From JAJDFU01 sp964641965 (GTDB taxonomy: Bacteria; Bacteroidota; Bacteroidia; Chitinophagales; Saprospiraceae), in assembly GCA_964641965.1 (NCBI GenBank), contig CAZXLD010000035.1, forward strand, positions 1 to 51,519: a stretch of 51,519 bases of DNA, given 5' to 3'. The stretch's first letter is position 1; each line of letters begins with the position of its first letter. The translations under genes were made by a program, and so were the position numbers. Below, one piece after another: positions 7,866 through 17,135 of this stretch. A model generated the notes under the pieces. The model searched no databases, was not told where the DNA came from, and saw nothing but the letters and a program-made list of their open reading frames with translations.

Positions 7866-10800
7866 TGCTGCCGGAGGTGCTAAAGATAAAAGGCTTGTAT
7901 TCGTATCAGCAGGAAGTCACCATTGAGTTTGAGCCTTTGCTTAGAGCTGGAATATTCGGGATTTTTGGACCTGTGGGTAGCGGAAAATCTACCATCCTGG
8001 AAGCCATCACGTTTGCTCTCTACGGGGAATCCAACCGATTGAATGCACGGGAGTCCAGGGGGTACAATATGATGAACCTCAACTCCAATAGCCTGGAGAT
8101 TGATTTCACTTTTACGCATAGGCAAGATCGCTTTCGGTTTAAGGTCCAGGCAAAGCGCCAGAAGTCTAAATTTGAAGTCGTCAAAAGTCCGGACCGAAGA
8201 GCCTTTCGGCAGGAAAGAGAAGATTGGGTCCCTTTGCCTTCCACAGATGCTACCGAATTATTGGGTTTAAAGTATGAGCATTTTCGTCAAATCGTAATCA
8301 TTCCCCAAGGGAAGTTCCAGGAGTTTGTCCATAAATCGCCTACCGAGCGGTCTGATATGCTGCAGGACTTGTTTCCGCTCGATTTGTACGATTTGTCTGA
8401 TCCGCTGAAAAGACTGCGTGCGCAGAATAGTAGGGCCGTTACTACCATAGAGACTCAACTGCTAGAGCTGGATTCCGCCACCCCAGAAGAGATAGAGCAT
8501 CGAGAACAGGAATCTAAGGCATTGGAAACCAAAATGGAACAGCTACAAGTGGAAGAGGAAAAGCTGGAGCTTCAAGTACGGGAAGGAGATCGAATTCGGC
8601 AATTGGCAGAGAAGCAAGCCACCCTGGAGGCAACCCTACAGACACTAAAAGCGCAGGAAAAGGAAATTCAGGAAATTGAAGAAACGCTAATCCGATACGA
8701 AACCGCACAGAAGCTGTTTGGGAACCTGATTTTGCGTCTGCATGCTTTGCAAGGAAGACTATCGGAAGCAAAAGCTAGTGAAGAGCAGTACCAACAAACG
8801 GCTCATGAAGCGGAAAAGGAATGGATTGATCTACAAAAGCGAAAAGAGGAGGTCCAAGCTCATACGGGTACTCCAGAGGAATATTTGGTAAAAGTGCAAC
8901 AATTGGAAGCTGCATTGGGGGTGTTAACCCTGGAAACTCAGCTCCGACAGGGTGAAAGGGATCTTACTGCACTTCAGGAACAATGGAAAAAGGTAGTAGC
9001 CACTCGAGAAGGCTGGGTGAAGGAACTTCAACAGAAAAGAAAACGTCGTACTCAACTCCAACCGCAATTTGACATTGGCATATTGACCAACTGGAAATCG
9101 AGCTTCATTCGAGAAGACCAACTCCGAGAACGAATAGAAAGGGAACAGAAAAGGGCTGAGCGCACCAAATCCCAACTAGACACCCTGGATACCGAGCGAC
9201 AAGATCTATTTGCTCGTTTAGAGGAATTGGACGCTACTTATGCCTCCTGGGCCAAGGTCAAGATGACCACTGCCCTCAAGCGATTAAAGAAAGAAGTAAA
9301 TCGATTGGAGTCGGAGGAACGTAAGTTGGAACAACAGCGGCAAGCCCTTCTCAAAAAAAGCGGTTTGGCTTCCTATGCGGCCGAATTACAAGAGGGCGAA
9401 CCCTGTCCGCTATGTGGAGCTACGCATCATCCAAATCTATTTCAGGACGACCAGCACCATGCAGAAATCACGGACTTGAATATCCGATTGCAAATGCTAG
9501 GGGCTTCCCGGGAAACATTGATCCTGGCCGAACGAGATGGACTGCATTGGGTGGATCGCCAACTGGAGCAAGAGCAACTCCTTGACCAACAGGCCCAGGC
9601 GATTCAAGAAGTGCAATTGGAATTAGAAGATGGTATGGAAGCGCGGAAAGCGTTGCCACCGATGAAGCGGGAAGCAGTTGAGCGCGCACTCGCTCAAGCT
9701 GCGCAGCAAGAAAAAGAGCTGGATAAGCTTCAACAGTCTATTGTAGAGTTGGAGGAGCAAATTGAGCATAAGCAGGAAGAAAAAGCCTTAGCCGATCAGG
9801 TACAACAAAAAAGGCTTGAGCTGAGCCGCCTGGAAACCTTGCTTTCCGAAAAATCCAGGCAGGCTGGGGAGGAATGGAAGGGGGTTCCAGCTCCGGAATT
9901 AAAAAAACAAGAACGTAAACTAAAAACAAGTTATACCGAATTGCAAGAGTTACAGGTCAGTGCATCTGATCTGCAACAGAAAGCCCACGAGGCTCAAGAA
10001 GCATGGAACTCTGCAAAGGAACATGTTCGATTCATCGAGCAAGAGATAAGTGAAGCAGAACTACAGTTCAACCGGCAGTTGGAGCAGCGGGCCGAATTCA
10101 GTAAAAGGGAAGAGGTAGAAGCACTTTTGGTTAATGCATTGGATGTAGAAGCCAATCGCCAACGAATTGCGGCCTTTCGAAAAGAATGGATCGGTAGCAA
10201 TGCTGCTTTAGCAACCATTCAGGAGCAGATGGAGGGACAGATTTTTGATGAAGAAGCATACCAAATCCAGGCGAATAAGCTCAAGGAAAACCGGCAGCAG
10301 CAGGATACGGCCCGGACGCGATTCGGTGAGTTGAAGGGCCAAATTGCGGACCTGCAGCAAAAAATGGAACGTAAGGCAAAACTGAAGCAAGAACAAACTG
10401 CACTGGAATTGCGTAGGGAAAACTTGCAGCTCATGAAGGGCTTATTCGATAAACGGGGGTTCGTCCAGTACGTGAGTACCATTTATCTGCGGCAGTTGTG
10501 TGCCCTGGCCAACGACCGCTTTCGGAAGTTAACCCAAAATCAGCTGCAGTTGGATCTGGATGAAAAGAATCAGTTTGTGGTCCGGGATTTTCTGCACCAA
10601 GGCCATTTGCGATCCATTAAAACCTTAAGTGGCGGGCAGACCTTTCAAGCTTCGCTTTGTTTGGCTTTAGCCCTCAGTGAACAGATCCAGGGGCATCAGA
10701 GAATTGAGCAGCCATTCTTTTTCCTGGATGAGGGGTTCGGTACCCTTGACCGGGAATCGCTGGCATTGGTTTTTTCCACTTTGCAGCAATTGCGCCAGGA

Positions 10801-10915
10801 AAATCGAACGGTTGGCATCATTTCTCATGTGGAAGACCTCCAGCATGAAATTGATCATTTTCTGTTGGTGCAAAATGATCCCGAAAAGGGAAGTTCGGTA
10901 CGGATGCATTACTAG
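7865..10915 (+). CDS. sbcC: Exonuclease SbcCD, ATPase subunit SbcC
   Basis: The 1016-residue SMC/Rad50-like ATPase has its Walker A motif, GPVGSGKST, near residue 36. Two long coiled-coil arms flank the zinc hook CPLC at about residues 514-517. The C-terminal head has the signature LSGGQTFQASL (near 921) and Walker B FFFLDEGFGTLD. The length matches the family. ATG 7865 shares its A with the sbcD stop codon (TGATG); a TTG three bases earlier is possible but less likely. SbcC clamps DNA and controls the nuclease activity of SbcD. The 147-bp gap after it contains repeat-derived hairpins and a convergent tryptophan dioxygenase gene follows. Confidence 0.95.
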   Translation: MLPEVLKIKGLYSYQQEVTIEFEPLLRAGIFGIFGPVGSGKSTILEAITFALYGESNRLNARESRGYNMMNLNSNSLEIDFTFTHRQDRFRFKVQAKRQKSKFEVVKSPDRRAFRQEREDWVPLPSTDATELLGLKYEHFRQIVIIPQGKFQEFVHKSPTERSDMLQDLFPLDLYDLSDPLKRLRAQNSRAVTTIETQLLELDSATPEEIEHREQESKALETKMEQLQVEEEKLELQVREGDRIRQLAEKQATLEATLQTLKAQEKEIQEIEETLIRYETAQKLFGNLILRLHALQGRLSEAKASEEQYQQTAHEAEKEWIDLQKRKEEVQAHTGTPEEYLVKVQQLEAALGVLTLETQLRQGERDLTALQEQWKKVVATREGWVKELQQKRKRRTQLQPQFDIGILTNWKSSFIREDQLRERIEREQKRAERTKSQLDTLDTERQDLFARLEELDATYASWAKVKMTTALKRLKKEVNRLESEERKLEQQRQALLKKSGLASYAAELQEGEPCPLCGATHHPNLFQDDQHHAEITDLNIRLQMLGASRETLILAERDGLHWVDRQLEQEQLLDQQAQAIQEVQLELEDGMEARKALPPMKREAVERALAQAAQQEKELDKLQQSIVELEEQIEHKQEEKALADQVQQKRLELSRLETLLSEKSRQAGEEWKGVPAPELKKQERKLKTSYTELQELQVSASDLQQKAHEAQEAWNSAKEHVRFIEQEISEAELQFNRQLEQRAEFSKREEVEALLVNALDVEANRQRIAAFRKEWIGSNAALATIQEQMEGQIFDEEAYQIQANKLKENRQQQDTARTRFGELKGQIADLQQKMERKAKLKQEQTALELRRENLQLMKGLFDKRGFVQYVSTIYLRQLCALANDRFRKLTQNQLQLDLDEKNQFVVRDFLHQGHLRSIKTLSGGQTFQASLCLALALSEQIQGHQRIEQPFFFLDEGFGTLDRESLALVFSTLQQLRQENRTVGIISHVEDLQHEIDHFLLVQNDPEKGSSVRMHY

Positions 10916-10965
10916 GAGTCGCTTTTGTTGGAGTAAAGCCTATGGCCATTGGTCTTTCGTTCTCC

Positions 10966-11035
10966 TAGCCCTGAAAATTCACCGAATTTTCCGCCCAAAG
11001 GGCTGACGAATAGCAAAATTTTGCAATTGTCAGGG
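10966..11035 (-). repeat. Hairpin-rich fragment of dispersed repeat (shared with 35.8 kb)
   Basis: Read on the minus strand, two blocks match the element at 35.6-35.9 kb: CCCTGACAATTGCAAAATTTT, and a 39-bp block from AGCCCTTTGGGCGG to CAGGGCTA. Here the two blocks are nearly contiguous; at 35.8 kb they lie about 90 bp apart. The fragment contains a perfect GAAAATTC/GAATTTTC stem with a 3-nt loop, a GCAAAATTTTGC palindrome and an outer AGCCC/GGGCT stem. It lies between convergent sbcC and the tryptophan dioxygenase gene, so it could also serve as a bidirectional 3-prime structure. Confidence 0.7.
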
Positions 11036-11062
11036 TTAACGGGAATCCGTGAATAATCTGGG

Positions 11063-12178
11063 CTAAGTCTGCCTTTCTTGAAAGGAATAATAAAAACCCA
11101 ATGCCCGGGTCAGGCTTTCCGGAAGTTCAGGTAGTTCAGATCTGGGAATCAGGAGGGTAGAAATATTGTGTAAGTCTTTGAAAATGTGATTTTTTTGAGC
11201 GGTGGCTTGCAGGTAGTTGTAACCCGAAGAGCCGCCGGTGCCAATCTTATTTCCCAGCATCCGCAATACCATTTGGGCATGCCGATAGCGCCAGGTAGTT
11301 AAGGCCTCGTCAATATCGATCAGGCAAATAAGCAGTCGGAACGGTATTTGAAGGATGGGTTCTTCCCGATACAAATGGATGAACAAGGCGGCCAAGGTGG
11401 CTGGGTAGCTCAATCGGAGGCCTCCTTCCTGTATGAGCCGATTATGGGCTTCCGGATCCAGAACAGATTGGAAGTAAGAATCAGTACCTAGCCACATGTT
11501 TAAGCGCTGCTCTTTTTCGGCATCCGACAGATAGGGCGTATTTCGAATAGCATGTTGTTCTCGTTGAATCATCCGATCTACTGCTCTTCGATAGGCTTCT
11601 AGAAATTGGAAGTCACCAAATTGGATGAAGGGAGTGCGCTCCAGCCAAGTTTCTACCGCAGTAAACAGGCTTCCTTGCTCACCGATTTTTGCTAATTGTT
11701 CTTGCTGTTCCTGGGTGAAATCGGTAGCATAGTGGTAATTGTTGTAGGTAAGTCGTTGTGCTTCGGGCAGGCCAAGCATGTTCTCCAGCATCCGAAACTG
11801 AAAGCTCTGAAAACCGGAGGCAGGAAAAAGATAATTCCGAAAATCCAGAAAATCCAGGGGCGTCATGGTTTCCATGATCCGAATTTGCTGGATCAACAGA
11901 TTTTGGATCTCTGTGATCCGCTCCAGTCGACCTATCGCTTTTCCCATATTGCGTTCGTCCACTTGTTCTTCACGGAAAAGCTTCAATACGGATTCCAATT
12001 CGTGTAGGATCTGCTTGAACCACAATTCGTAGACCTGGTGGGTGATGATGAAGAGCATTTCCTCATGCGCTTCTACAGCCTCAAACTGGCCGGAGCGGGG
12101 ATGTTGGGCGCCCAAGATCTGATCGAGTCCCAGATAGTCGTGGTAATGGACGGTGGTGTACTTTTTCTTGGGATCCAT
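11063..12178 (-). CDS. kynA: Tryptophan 2,3-dioxygenase
   Basis: The 371-residue protein is a heme dioxygenase of the TDO family, which opens the indole ring of L-tryptophan to N-formylkynurenine, the first step of the kynurenine pathway. The diagnostic block EEMLFIITHQVYELWFK contains His47, equivalent to the substrate-site His of bacterial TDO. GFQSFQFR follows. The C-terminal block has the proximal heme ligand His300 in WRYRHAQMVLR, then GTGGSSGYNYL. The length is greater than that of short proteobacterial TDOs but fits a Bacteroidota form. No other kynurenine gene lies in the window. Confidence 0.93.
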   Translation of the reverse strand: MDPKKKYTTVHYHDYLGLDQILGAQHPRSGQFEAVEAHEEMLFIITHQVYELWFKQILHELESVLKLFREEQVDERNMGKAIGRLERITEIQNLLIQQIRIMETMTPLDFLDFRNYLFPASGFQSFQFRMLENMLGLPEAQRLTYNNYHYATDFTQEQQEQLAKIGEQGSLFTAVETWLERTPFIQFGDFQFLEAYRRAVDRMIQREQHAIRNTPYLSDAEKEQRLNMWLGTDSYFQSVLDPEAHNRLIQEGGLRLSYPATLAALFIHLYREEPILQIPFRLLICLIDIDEALTTWRYRHAQMVLRMLGNKIGTGGSSGYNYLQATAQKNHIFKDLHNISTLLIPRSELPELPESLTRALGFYYSFQERQT

Positions 12179-12372
12179 AGCTAATCCTACTTTAAAGCAT
12201 AATGGCCTTAAGGTAATACCATTTTAAACTCGGGTCGGTATAAGTATTCGTCTTTGGGAGGTGAACTGAAAAAATACGGTTTGATTTTATGGAATGTAGG
12301 CGAGAAGGGAATCTTCATATGGGAGAATGTGTTAAGTATGTGCACCGATTATAAATCTTAGATCCCATTAAC

Positions 12373-12570
12373 ATGAAAACCAATTCCCTGTTTCGTGATC
12401 TTTTCCTGTTGTTTGGAACCATATTGCTATTCTTGAGCTTGCTGGCCCTGTTGGCTACCAGCGGGCTCAGCCTCCCTATCATAATAGGCATTAGTCTGGC
12501 GTTAGGTATAGTATTGATACGCTTGTTACCTCGATTGCTCCGGGAGCAAGAAACACGAGAAAAAGGTTAG
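12373..12570 (+). CDS. Small two-helix membrane protein, unknown function
   Basis: This 65-residue protein consists of two hydrophobic stretches (about 10-30 and 33-52) joined by a short Ser/Gly turn, with a charged RLLREQETREKG tail. I do not recognise a family. It sits 21 bp upstream of the DUF1835 gene in the same orientation, which supports it as a real gene. It may be co-transcribed. No clear ribosome binding site is seen. Confidence 0.5.
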   Translation: MKTNSLFRDLFLLFGTILLFLSLLALLATSGLSLPIIIGISLALGIVLIRLLPRLLREQETREKG

Positions 12571-12591
12571 CACTAACAAAAATAATCCCAT

Positions 12592-13326
12592 ATGATTTTC
12601 CAGGTATTGAATGGAGACGCATTGAAAGCGCGTTTTCCGTCCCAAATAGAAGGCGTTCAACTTGTATGCCGAGAATGTTTGGTCGACGGCCCTGCACCGG
12701 TATTGCAATTTCCCGAATTTTATGTAGAGCGAGCTGCTTTTATCCAGGAGGCCTACGGGGATCCGAGAGAAGGATATTTTGCTAAAGTAGTGCCTGCCCT
12801 GGAACAGATCCGGCAGGCTCCAAATGGTTCCGAGCTTAATCTCTGGTTTGAAAAGGATCTTTTCTGCCAGGTAAACCTTTGGTTTTTATTGGCTCTTCTG
12901 GGCGCTAAAAAGAAAGCGTTGACCATCAATCTGGTCGTTCCTGAAAGTGAAATTCAATACGGTTTTGCCGGCTTGACCGATTTACAGCTCCTGGAAACGT
13001 ATCAGAATCGACGCCTCCTGACCGAATGGGAAATGGAGGCCTTGGAAAAGCTATGGCCCGCTTACCAATCGCAGGATCGGGAAGCCCTGTTACGTATTGC
13101 CTCTTCCCTAATTTCGACCTTGCCTTTTATTGGGATGGCAGTAGGGGCTCAATTAGCGCTGGAACCGGAGGATGGTACTCCGGGTAAAGCAATCCAGACC
13201 CTAGAACGCCTGAAACGCGAGATAGGAAATCAATTCGGCCCTGTTTTTCAGGCTTTCAGCAAAGAAGAAGCCATCTATGGGTTTGGTGACTTGCAGGTAA
13301 AGCGAATGTGGGAGGCTTTGTCCTGA
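12592..13326 (+). CDS. DUF1835 domain-containing protein
   Basis: The 244-residue protein has the typical DUF1835 opening, FQVLNGDALKARF, followed by VCRECLVDGPAP and the LNLWFEKDLFCQVNLWFLLALL segment. In this family the conserved Asp and Trp residues of these blocks define a Rossmann-like fold of unknown activity. The second half is helical. It follows the small membrane protein gene by 21 bp and converges on purE, whose end is 33 bp away. No signal peptide is seen, so it is cytoplasmic. Confidence 0.8.
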   Translation: MIFQVLNGDALKARFPSQIEGVQLVCRECLVDGPAPVLQFPEFYVERAAFIQEAYGDPREGYFAKVVPALEQIRQAPNGSELNLWFEKDLFCQVNLWFLLALLGAKKKALTINLVVPESEIQYGFAGLTDLQLLETYQNRRLLTEWEMEALEKLWPAYQSQDREALLRIASSLISTLPFIGMAVGAQLALEPEDGTPGKAIQTLERLKREIGNQFGPVFQAFSKEEAIYGFGDLQVKRMWEALS

Positions 13327-13359
13327 GTCTGAATAAAGGGTAGATACCGCTTTAAGGCT

Positions 13360-13863
13360 TTACTTGGAATAATCCTGGTATCCCGTTCGATCGAGGTTCT
13401 CCACCTTTTCTTCCACGCTTCTTCGGAGCGCCCGCTTGTATTTAATGATTCGTTCTCGTATGATGGCATCGGATGCACCTAAAATCTGAGCGGCAAGAAT
13501 GCCTGCGTTTTTAGCGGCATTCAAGGCTACCGTTGCCACAGGTACGCCATTTGGCATTTGCAGGATGGATAGAACCGAATCCCAGCCGTCAATGGAATTG
13601 GAGGATTTGATTGGGACACCAATTACGGGCAATGGTGTAATGGAAGCCACCATTCCCGGCAAATGAGCTGCACCTCCCGCTCCCGCAATAATCACTTGAA
13701 CACCTCGGTTTGCTGCCTGGGCTGCAAATTGCATCATTCGATCCGGGGTACGGTGAGCCGAAACAATGGTTACCTCAATAGGAATCTGAAGTTCTTCTAA
13801 AATTTCTGCTGCCTGGCGCATAATCGGGAGATCTGAATCGGAGCCCATTATAATACTGACCAT
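13360..13863 (-). CDS. purE: N5-carboxyaminoimidazole ribonucleotide mutase PurE
   Basis: The 167-residue protein catalyses conversion of N5-CAIR to CAIR in purine biosynthesis. Visible motifs are the phosphate-binding GSDSD (7-11), the active-site SAHRTP with His37, AGAGGAAHLPGM, and GVPIKSSNSIDGWDSVLSI, all typical of class I PurE. The length is normal. It is the last gene of a minus-strand run (NUDIX, WG-repeat, purE). The 28-bp gap upstream of its ATG is itself a heptad-phased mini repeat. No purK is present in the window. Confidence 0.96.
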   Translation of the reverse strand: MVSIIMGSDSDLPIMRQAAEILEELQIPIEVTIVSAHRTPDRMMQFAAQAANRGVQVIIAGAGGAAHLPGMVASITPLPVIGVPIKSSNSIDGWDSVLSILQMPNGVPVATVALNAAKNAGILAAQILGASDAIIRERIIKYKRALRRSVEEKVENLDRTGYQDYSK

Positions 13864-13893
13864 GAGGAGATTAGGGATTTATGATTGGAGGTT
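13864..13893. repeat. Mini heptad array upstream of purE
   Basis: On the minus strand the gap before the purE start reads as four 7-mers of an AATC/CTAA type (ending TCCCTAA, TCTCCTC, then ATG). GATT-GG words resemble the array at 4800-4834. Its 7-bp phase runs up to the start codon. Confidence 0.45.
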
Positions 13894-15172
13894 AGAATTC
13901 CTGAAAACTAGCCATCCCTTCCGAGAAATCTCGTACATCCCGGTAGCGGGGCTGAATGACAACTTCTCCTGAAGGATCAATAAAAGCAATTCCACCATAA
14001 ACAGCTGCTCGGGCCCGGCCTTCCGAGAAATCCCAAGACAAGCCAAACTGAGGTGGCGTAAGCACCTGACCGTCTAAATCAATAATACCCCAAAGTCTTT
14101 CAATAGAGTAGGGGGCCCTACCTTCTACGAAATTGTAAACCAGATCGAATTGGGGTTCAGTTACCCAGCTGCCCCGATAATCCATAAGACCGATTTTCCC
14201 GTTCCTGGTTACTGCCCAACGGCCTTCTCCGGCATAGCGAATCCGGTCGTAACGGGCTGGCACCCTGAATTCACCCTCTAAATTAATCAGGCCAAAGCCG
14301 GTATCGGTGGACACAGCCGCTAAATCCTCCGCAAAATCCTCTGCGGATTTAAACTGAGCGGGGATCACTTTTTCTCCCTCCGGATTCAAAAATCCATACT
14401 GGCCATTTTCACGAAATCGGATGCGATTTTGGTGCATCATATACAGGCGGTCGTAATGGCACGGAATTATTTCATTTCCATTTAAATCAATTAATCCATA
14501 TTGGCCATCTTTTTTCACCCTTGCTGTGCCGTTCTTAAAGTTTATGCTTGCAGCCTCGTAAACTGCCGGTATCACGGCTTCTCCTTGAGTATTGATAAAT
14601 CCGTACAATCCGCGGTCCATATACCTGGCCCGGTCTTCCGAAAAATCATTGACTTCTTCAAAAACAGCAGATATGGCCCATTCGCCCGAAGGATTGATAA
14701 ACCCCATTTTTCCTTCCCAGGTCATGACTCTAGCCAAGCCATTGGAGAAGGACCAGGCGCCTCGGTAGGTTGGTTCGATTACAATTTTGCCAGTTTGGTC
14801 GATAAAGCCCCATTGAGCATTTTGCCGAACTACAGCCAATCCCTCCGAAAAACTGCGCGTTTCGTCGTAGGTAGCCGGAATCACGACCTGCCCTTCCCGA
14901 TCAATAAACCCCCATTTGCGTGGAGAGGCTTCATAGTCTGCTTCCAAGGGTGGCAGGCTATTCACCGTTTGAGCATTCTCTGTCTCAATGCTTTCGGGTT
15001 CGGGCCCGCAATAAGAAAGCATCCCACAGCATAGAATCAAAATCAGTTTCCACCAATGCAAAGGAGTAGCTTTTGCATTCCCTTGATTCTTGGCCAAAAA
15101 AGGGGTCCACCATATTTGGCATTCGGATGTAAAAAAATGGTTTTGGGGTGTTTGATGGTTTTTCATATCCAT
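13892..15172 (-). CDS. WG-repeat protein, probably exported
   Basis: The 426-residue protein is built mostly of about ten WG repeats of the form WGFID-x-G-x-VVIPPxYD (e.g. WGFIDREGQVVIPATYDE, YGFINTQGEAVIPAVYEA), which form a beta-propeller-like or solenoid structure. The repeats start near residue 69. Before them is a hydrophobic segment WWKLILILCCGMLSYC around residues 40-56, which could be a signal or a lipoprotein peptide (Tyr at -1 of the Cys is atypical). The first ~40 residues do not look like part of an export signal, so the true start may be internal, for example a TTG before HWWK. Function unknown; such proteins often occur at the cell surface. Confidence 0.75.
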   Translation of the reverse strand: MDMKNHQTPQNHFFTSECQIWWTPFLAKNQGNAKATPLHWWKLILILCCGMLSYCGPEPESIETENAQTVNSLPPLEADYEASPRKWGFIDREGQVVIPATYDETRSFSEGLAVVRQNAQWGFIDQTGKIVIEPTYRGAWSFSNGLARVMTWEGKMGFINPSGEWAISAVFEEVNDFSEDRARYMDRGLYGFINTQGEAVIPAVYEAASINFKNGTARVKKDGQYGLIDLNGNEIIPCHYDRLYMMHQNRIRFRENGQYGFLNPEGEKVIPAQFKSAEDFAEDLAAVSTDTGFGLINLEGEFRVPARYDRIRYAGEGRWAVTRNGKIGLMDYRGSWVTEPQFDLVYNFVEGRAPYSIERLWGIIDLDGQVLTPPQFGLSWDFSEGRARAAVYGGIAFIDPSGEVVIQPRYRDVRDFSEGMASFQEF

Positions 15173-15237
15173 CTATTCAATTCATGGGTAAAGGAAAAAA
15201 GTTTATTAAGCCCCGAATCTATACATTTTTTTCTCAT

Positions 15238-15852
15238 TTAAGATGGTTGGTTTTTTGTGGGGCTAACTGGGAGTTCGGTTGTTTCCAATAGCTTTCGAAA
15301 CTGGTATGCGTCCATCTTGTCCACACCTGGAATTAAGGAAGTATACAAGCGTTGAAAAATAGGAACTGAAATTGGCTCTGCGAACAATTGCAATTTAGGC
15401 AATTGTATCTGCATTCGGGATTGGATAAAAGCAAGTGCATCCTGAATGATCAGATCATGGTCGAACGCTAAGGAAGGGAGTTGGTTAACCGGGAACCAAT
15501 GGAGTGTTTTGGCATCATCACCAGCTTCCAGTTGGAGTTGCTTTTGATTTACCAGGCTAAAGTAAGCCAGAGTCACTACATGCCCTCTTGGATCTCTGCC
15601 GGGCTTTCCGTAAGTGCCAAACAAGGTCCATTTCAGGGGTGGACAATTCGTTTCCTCCTCAAATTCTCTTACAATCGACCGGTCCGGATCTTCATCCTGA
15701 TCCACAAACCCGCCCGGTAAGGCCCATTGACCTTGAAATGGATCATTTAGCCGTTCGACTAGCAACAAATGCGGGATTTGATCGGGGGTAAGCCCAATTA
15801 ATACGCCATCAACGGCAACTGCGGGCCTTGGGTAGGAATAGGTGTAGGACAT
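15238..15852 (-). CDS. NUDIX hydrolase with NrtR-like C-terminal helical domain
   Basis: From the internal ATG the protein has 204 residues and begins MSYTYSYPRPAVAVDGVL; the longer ORF adds 14 residues of unlikely sequence. The Nudix box GGFVDQDE...REFEEETN keeps the Gly, Arg-Glu and Glu-Glu metal ligands, so hydrolysis of a nucleoside diphosphate derivative is expected. After the Nudix fold, residues 155-195 (EPISVPIFQRLYTSLIPG onward) resemble the winged-helix half of NrtR-type NAD regulators, where a FxLPxxFTL-type motif precedes the helix pair. It could be an ADP-ribose-responsive regulator, a hydrolase or both. No NAD genes adjoin it. Confidence 0.82.
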   Translation of the reverse strand: MSYTYSYPRPAVAVDGVLIGLTPDQIPHLLLVERLNDPFQGQWALPGGFVDQDEDPDRSIVREFEEETNCPPLKWTLFGTYGKPGRDPRGHVVTLAYFSLVNQKQLQLEAGDDAKTLHWFPVNQLPSLAFDHDLIIQDALAFIQSRMQIQLPKLQLFAEPISVPIFQRLYTSLIPGVDKMDAYQFRKLLETTELPVSPTKNQPS

Positions 15853-16009
15853 AAAGGGCGTTTGGTCAAAAATACCAGCTATTTTGGTGGCCAAAAAGAC
15901 AAAGGTAGGCGGTCTGCGTCAAGAATACCTGATTCGCAGAACTTGGAATGATTTTTTCTGATCCAACGATAATCGCCTAATGACCCTCTTTATCTTAAAA
16001 AAGGATTTG

Positions 16010-16561
16010 ATGAGATCTTTTCTGTTGATAGTTGCTTTCCTTGGACCGGCATTGATATGGGGTCAATCCGGAGAACCGGACCATTGGGAAAAATTTGTGT
16101 TTATAGATGGCGGTTTTGAGTTGCGAAGCCCTGGGCCCTTGGCTGAACAAGTGGATACAGTAGAAACGGCTTTGGGACCGCTGGCTTTCCATCGGCTTTT
16201 TTTTCAAACCCAGGATGCTGAGGAAAGTGATAATCTGGTCTATGAAGTATCCTGGGTACAATACCCGGAAGGGGTGTTTCCTCCGGATAGCACAGCATTG
16301 ATTGATGATTTTTTCCAGGAAACCATTGCAGAGGCTGTAAAGGCGGTACGTGGTGAATTGGGGTATGCCACGCCCATCATCTTACAAAGGTACCCGGGCT
16401 ATTTATGGCGCATCAATTATTTGAATGAAAAAGCGATCATCAAGACCAAAGCTTTTTTGAAACGGGATACATACATTGCCATCAGTGGAGTAGCCTTTCG
16501 GCATAAAAGCTTGAATGCCTCCCTGGATCGTTTCCTCGATTCCTTCCGTTTCCTGGAGTGA
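16010..16561 (+). CDS. Secreted protein of unknown function, PsbP/DcrB-like
   Basis: The 183-residue protein starts at ATG 16010, where a clean signal peptide (MRSFLLIVAFLGPALIWGQ) begins; the ORF from 15980 adds ten residues before it. The mature part, opening FVFIDGGFELRSPGPLAE and ending SLDRFLDSFRFLE, has the layout of small PsbP/DcrB-like periplasmic domains (a beta-hairpin that starts with a modified-product phrase and ends in an F-x-x-SFR-F motif). That likeness is by pattern only and the role is unknown. coaD begins 77 bp downstream in the same orientation. Confidence 0.6.
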   Translation: MRSFLLIVAFLGPALIWGQSGEPDHWEKFVFIDGGFELRSPGPLAEQVDTVETALGPLAFHRLFFQTQDAEESDNLVYEVSWVQYPEGVFPPDSTALIDDFFQETIAEAVKAVRGELGYATPIILQRYPGYLWRINYLNEKAIIKTKAFLKRDTYIAISGVAFRHKSLNASLDRFLDSFRFLE

Positions 16562-16637
16562 CGGTAAACGGTATAATTATGCAATCTGCAATTTAACTAA
16601 GGTGTTCCATTTCCATCTACTGTGTACCTTGTGCCAC

Positions 16638-17114
16638 ATGGAGAAAATCGCTGTATTCCCTGGGTCGTTCGATCCGATCACCTCCGGTCATGTAGATCTG
16701 GTGCGTCGTGCTTTGCCCCTTTTTGATAAACTGGTTGTAGCAATCGGGATAAATTCACAGAAGAAGAGTCTCTTCAGCCTGGATCAACGCTTGCAATGGC
16801 TTCACGATGTATTTGGGGAGGAACCCAAGGTTGAAGTAGGACAATTTGAAAACCTGACCGCTCATTATTGTCGGCGAATCGGGGCAAGTTATCTCTTGCG
16901 AGGCTTGCGGAATGCTTCTGATTTTGACTACGAAAAAACGATTTCTCAACTCAATCAGATCGTTGGAGATGGACTGGAAACGATCTTCCTGATCGCCCAA
17001 CCCGGTTTTTCTCATATCTCTTCCACTATCGTCCGGGAAATTATAAAGGGTGGGGGCGATGCGTCTCCGTTTTTACCAGAACAAATCCAGATCAATAGCT
17101 GGTCGAAGCTATAG
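16638..17114 (+). CDS. coaD: Phosphopantetheine adenylyltransferase
   Basis: The 158-residue protein catalyses adenylyl transfer from ATP to 4-phosphopantetheine, the penultimate step of coenzyme A synthesis. It has the N-terminal nucleotidyltransferase motif FPGSFDPITSGH, the RGLRNASDFDYE substrate loop and the C-terminal ISSTIVRE motif. The ATG at 16638 gives the standard start MEKIAVFPGSFDP; the ORF start at 16515 overlaps the previous gene and is rejected. The gene is followed by the longest repeat region in the window. Confidence 0.96.
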   Translation: MEKIAVFPGSFDPITSGHVDLVRRALPLFDKLVVAIGINSQKKSLFSLDQRLQWLHDVFGEEPKVEVGQFENLTAHYCRRIGASYLLRGLRNASDFDYEKTISQLNQIVGDGLETIFLIAQPGFSHISSTIVREIIKGGGDASPFLPEQIQINSWSKL

Positions 17115-17135
17115 GTCAATTTGGGAGGGGTAATG

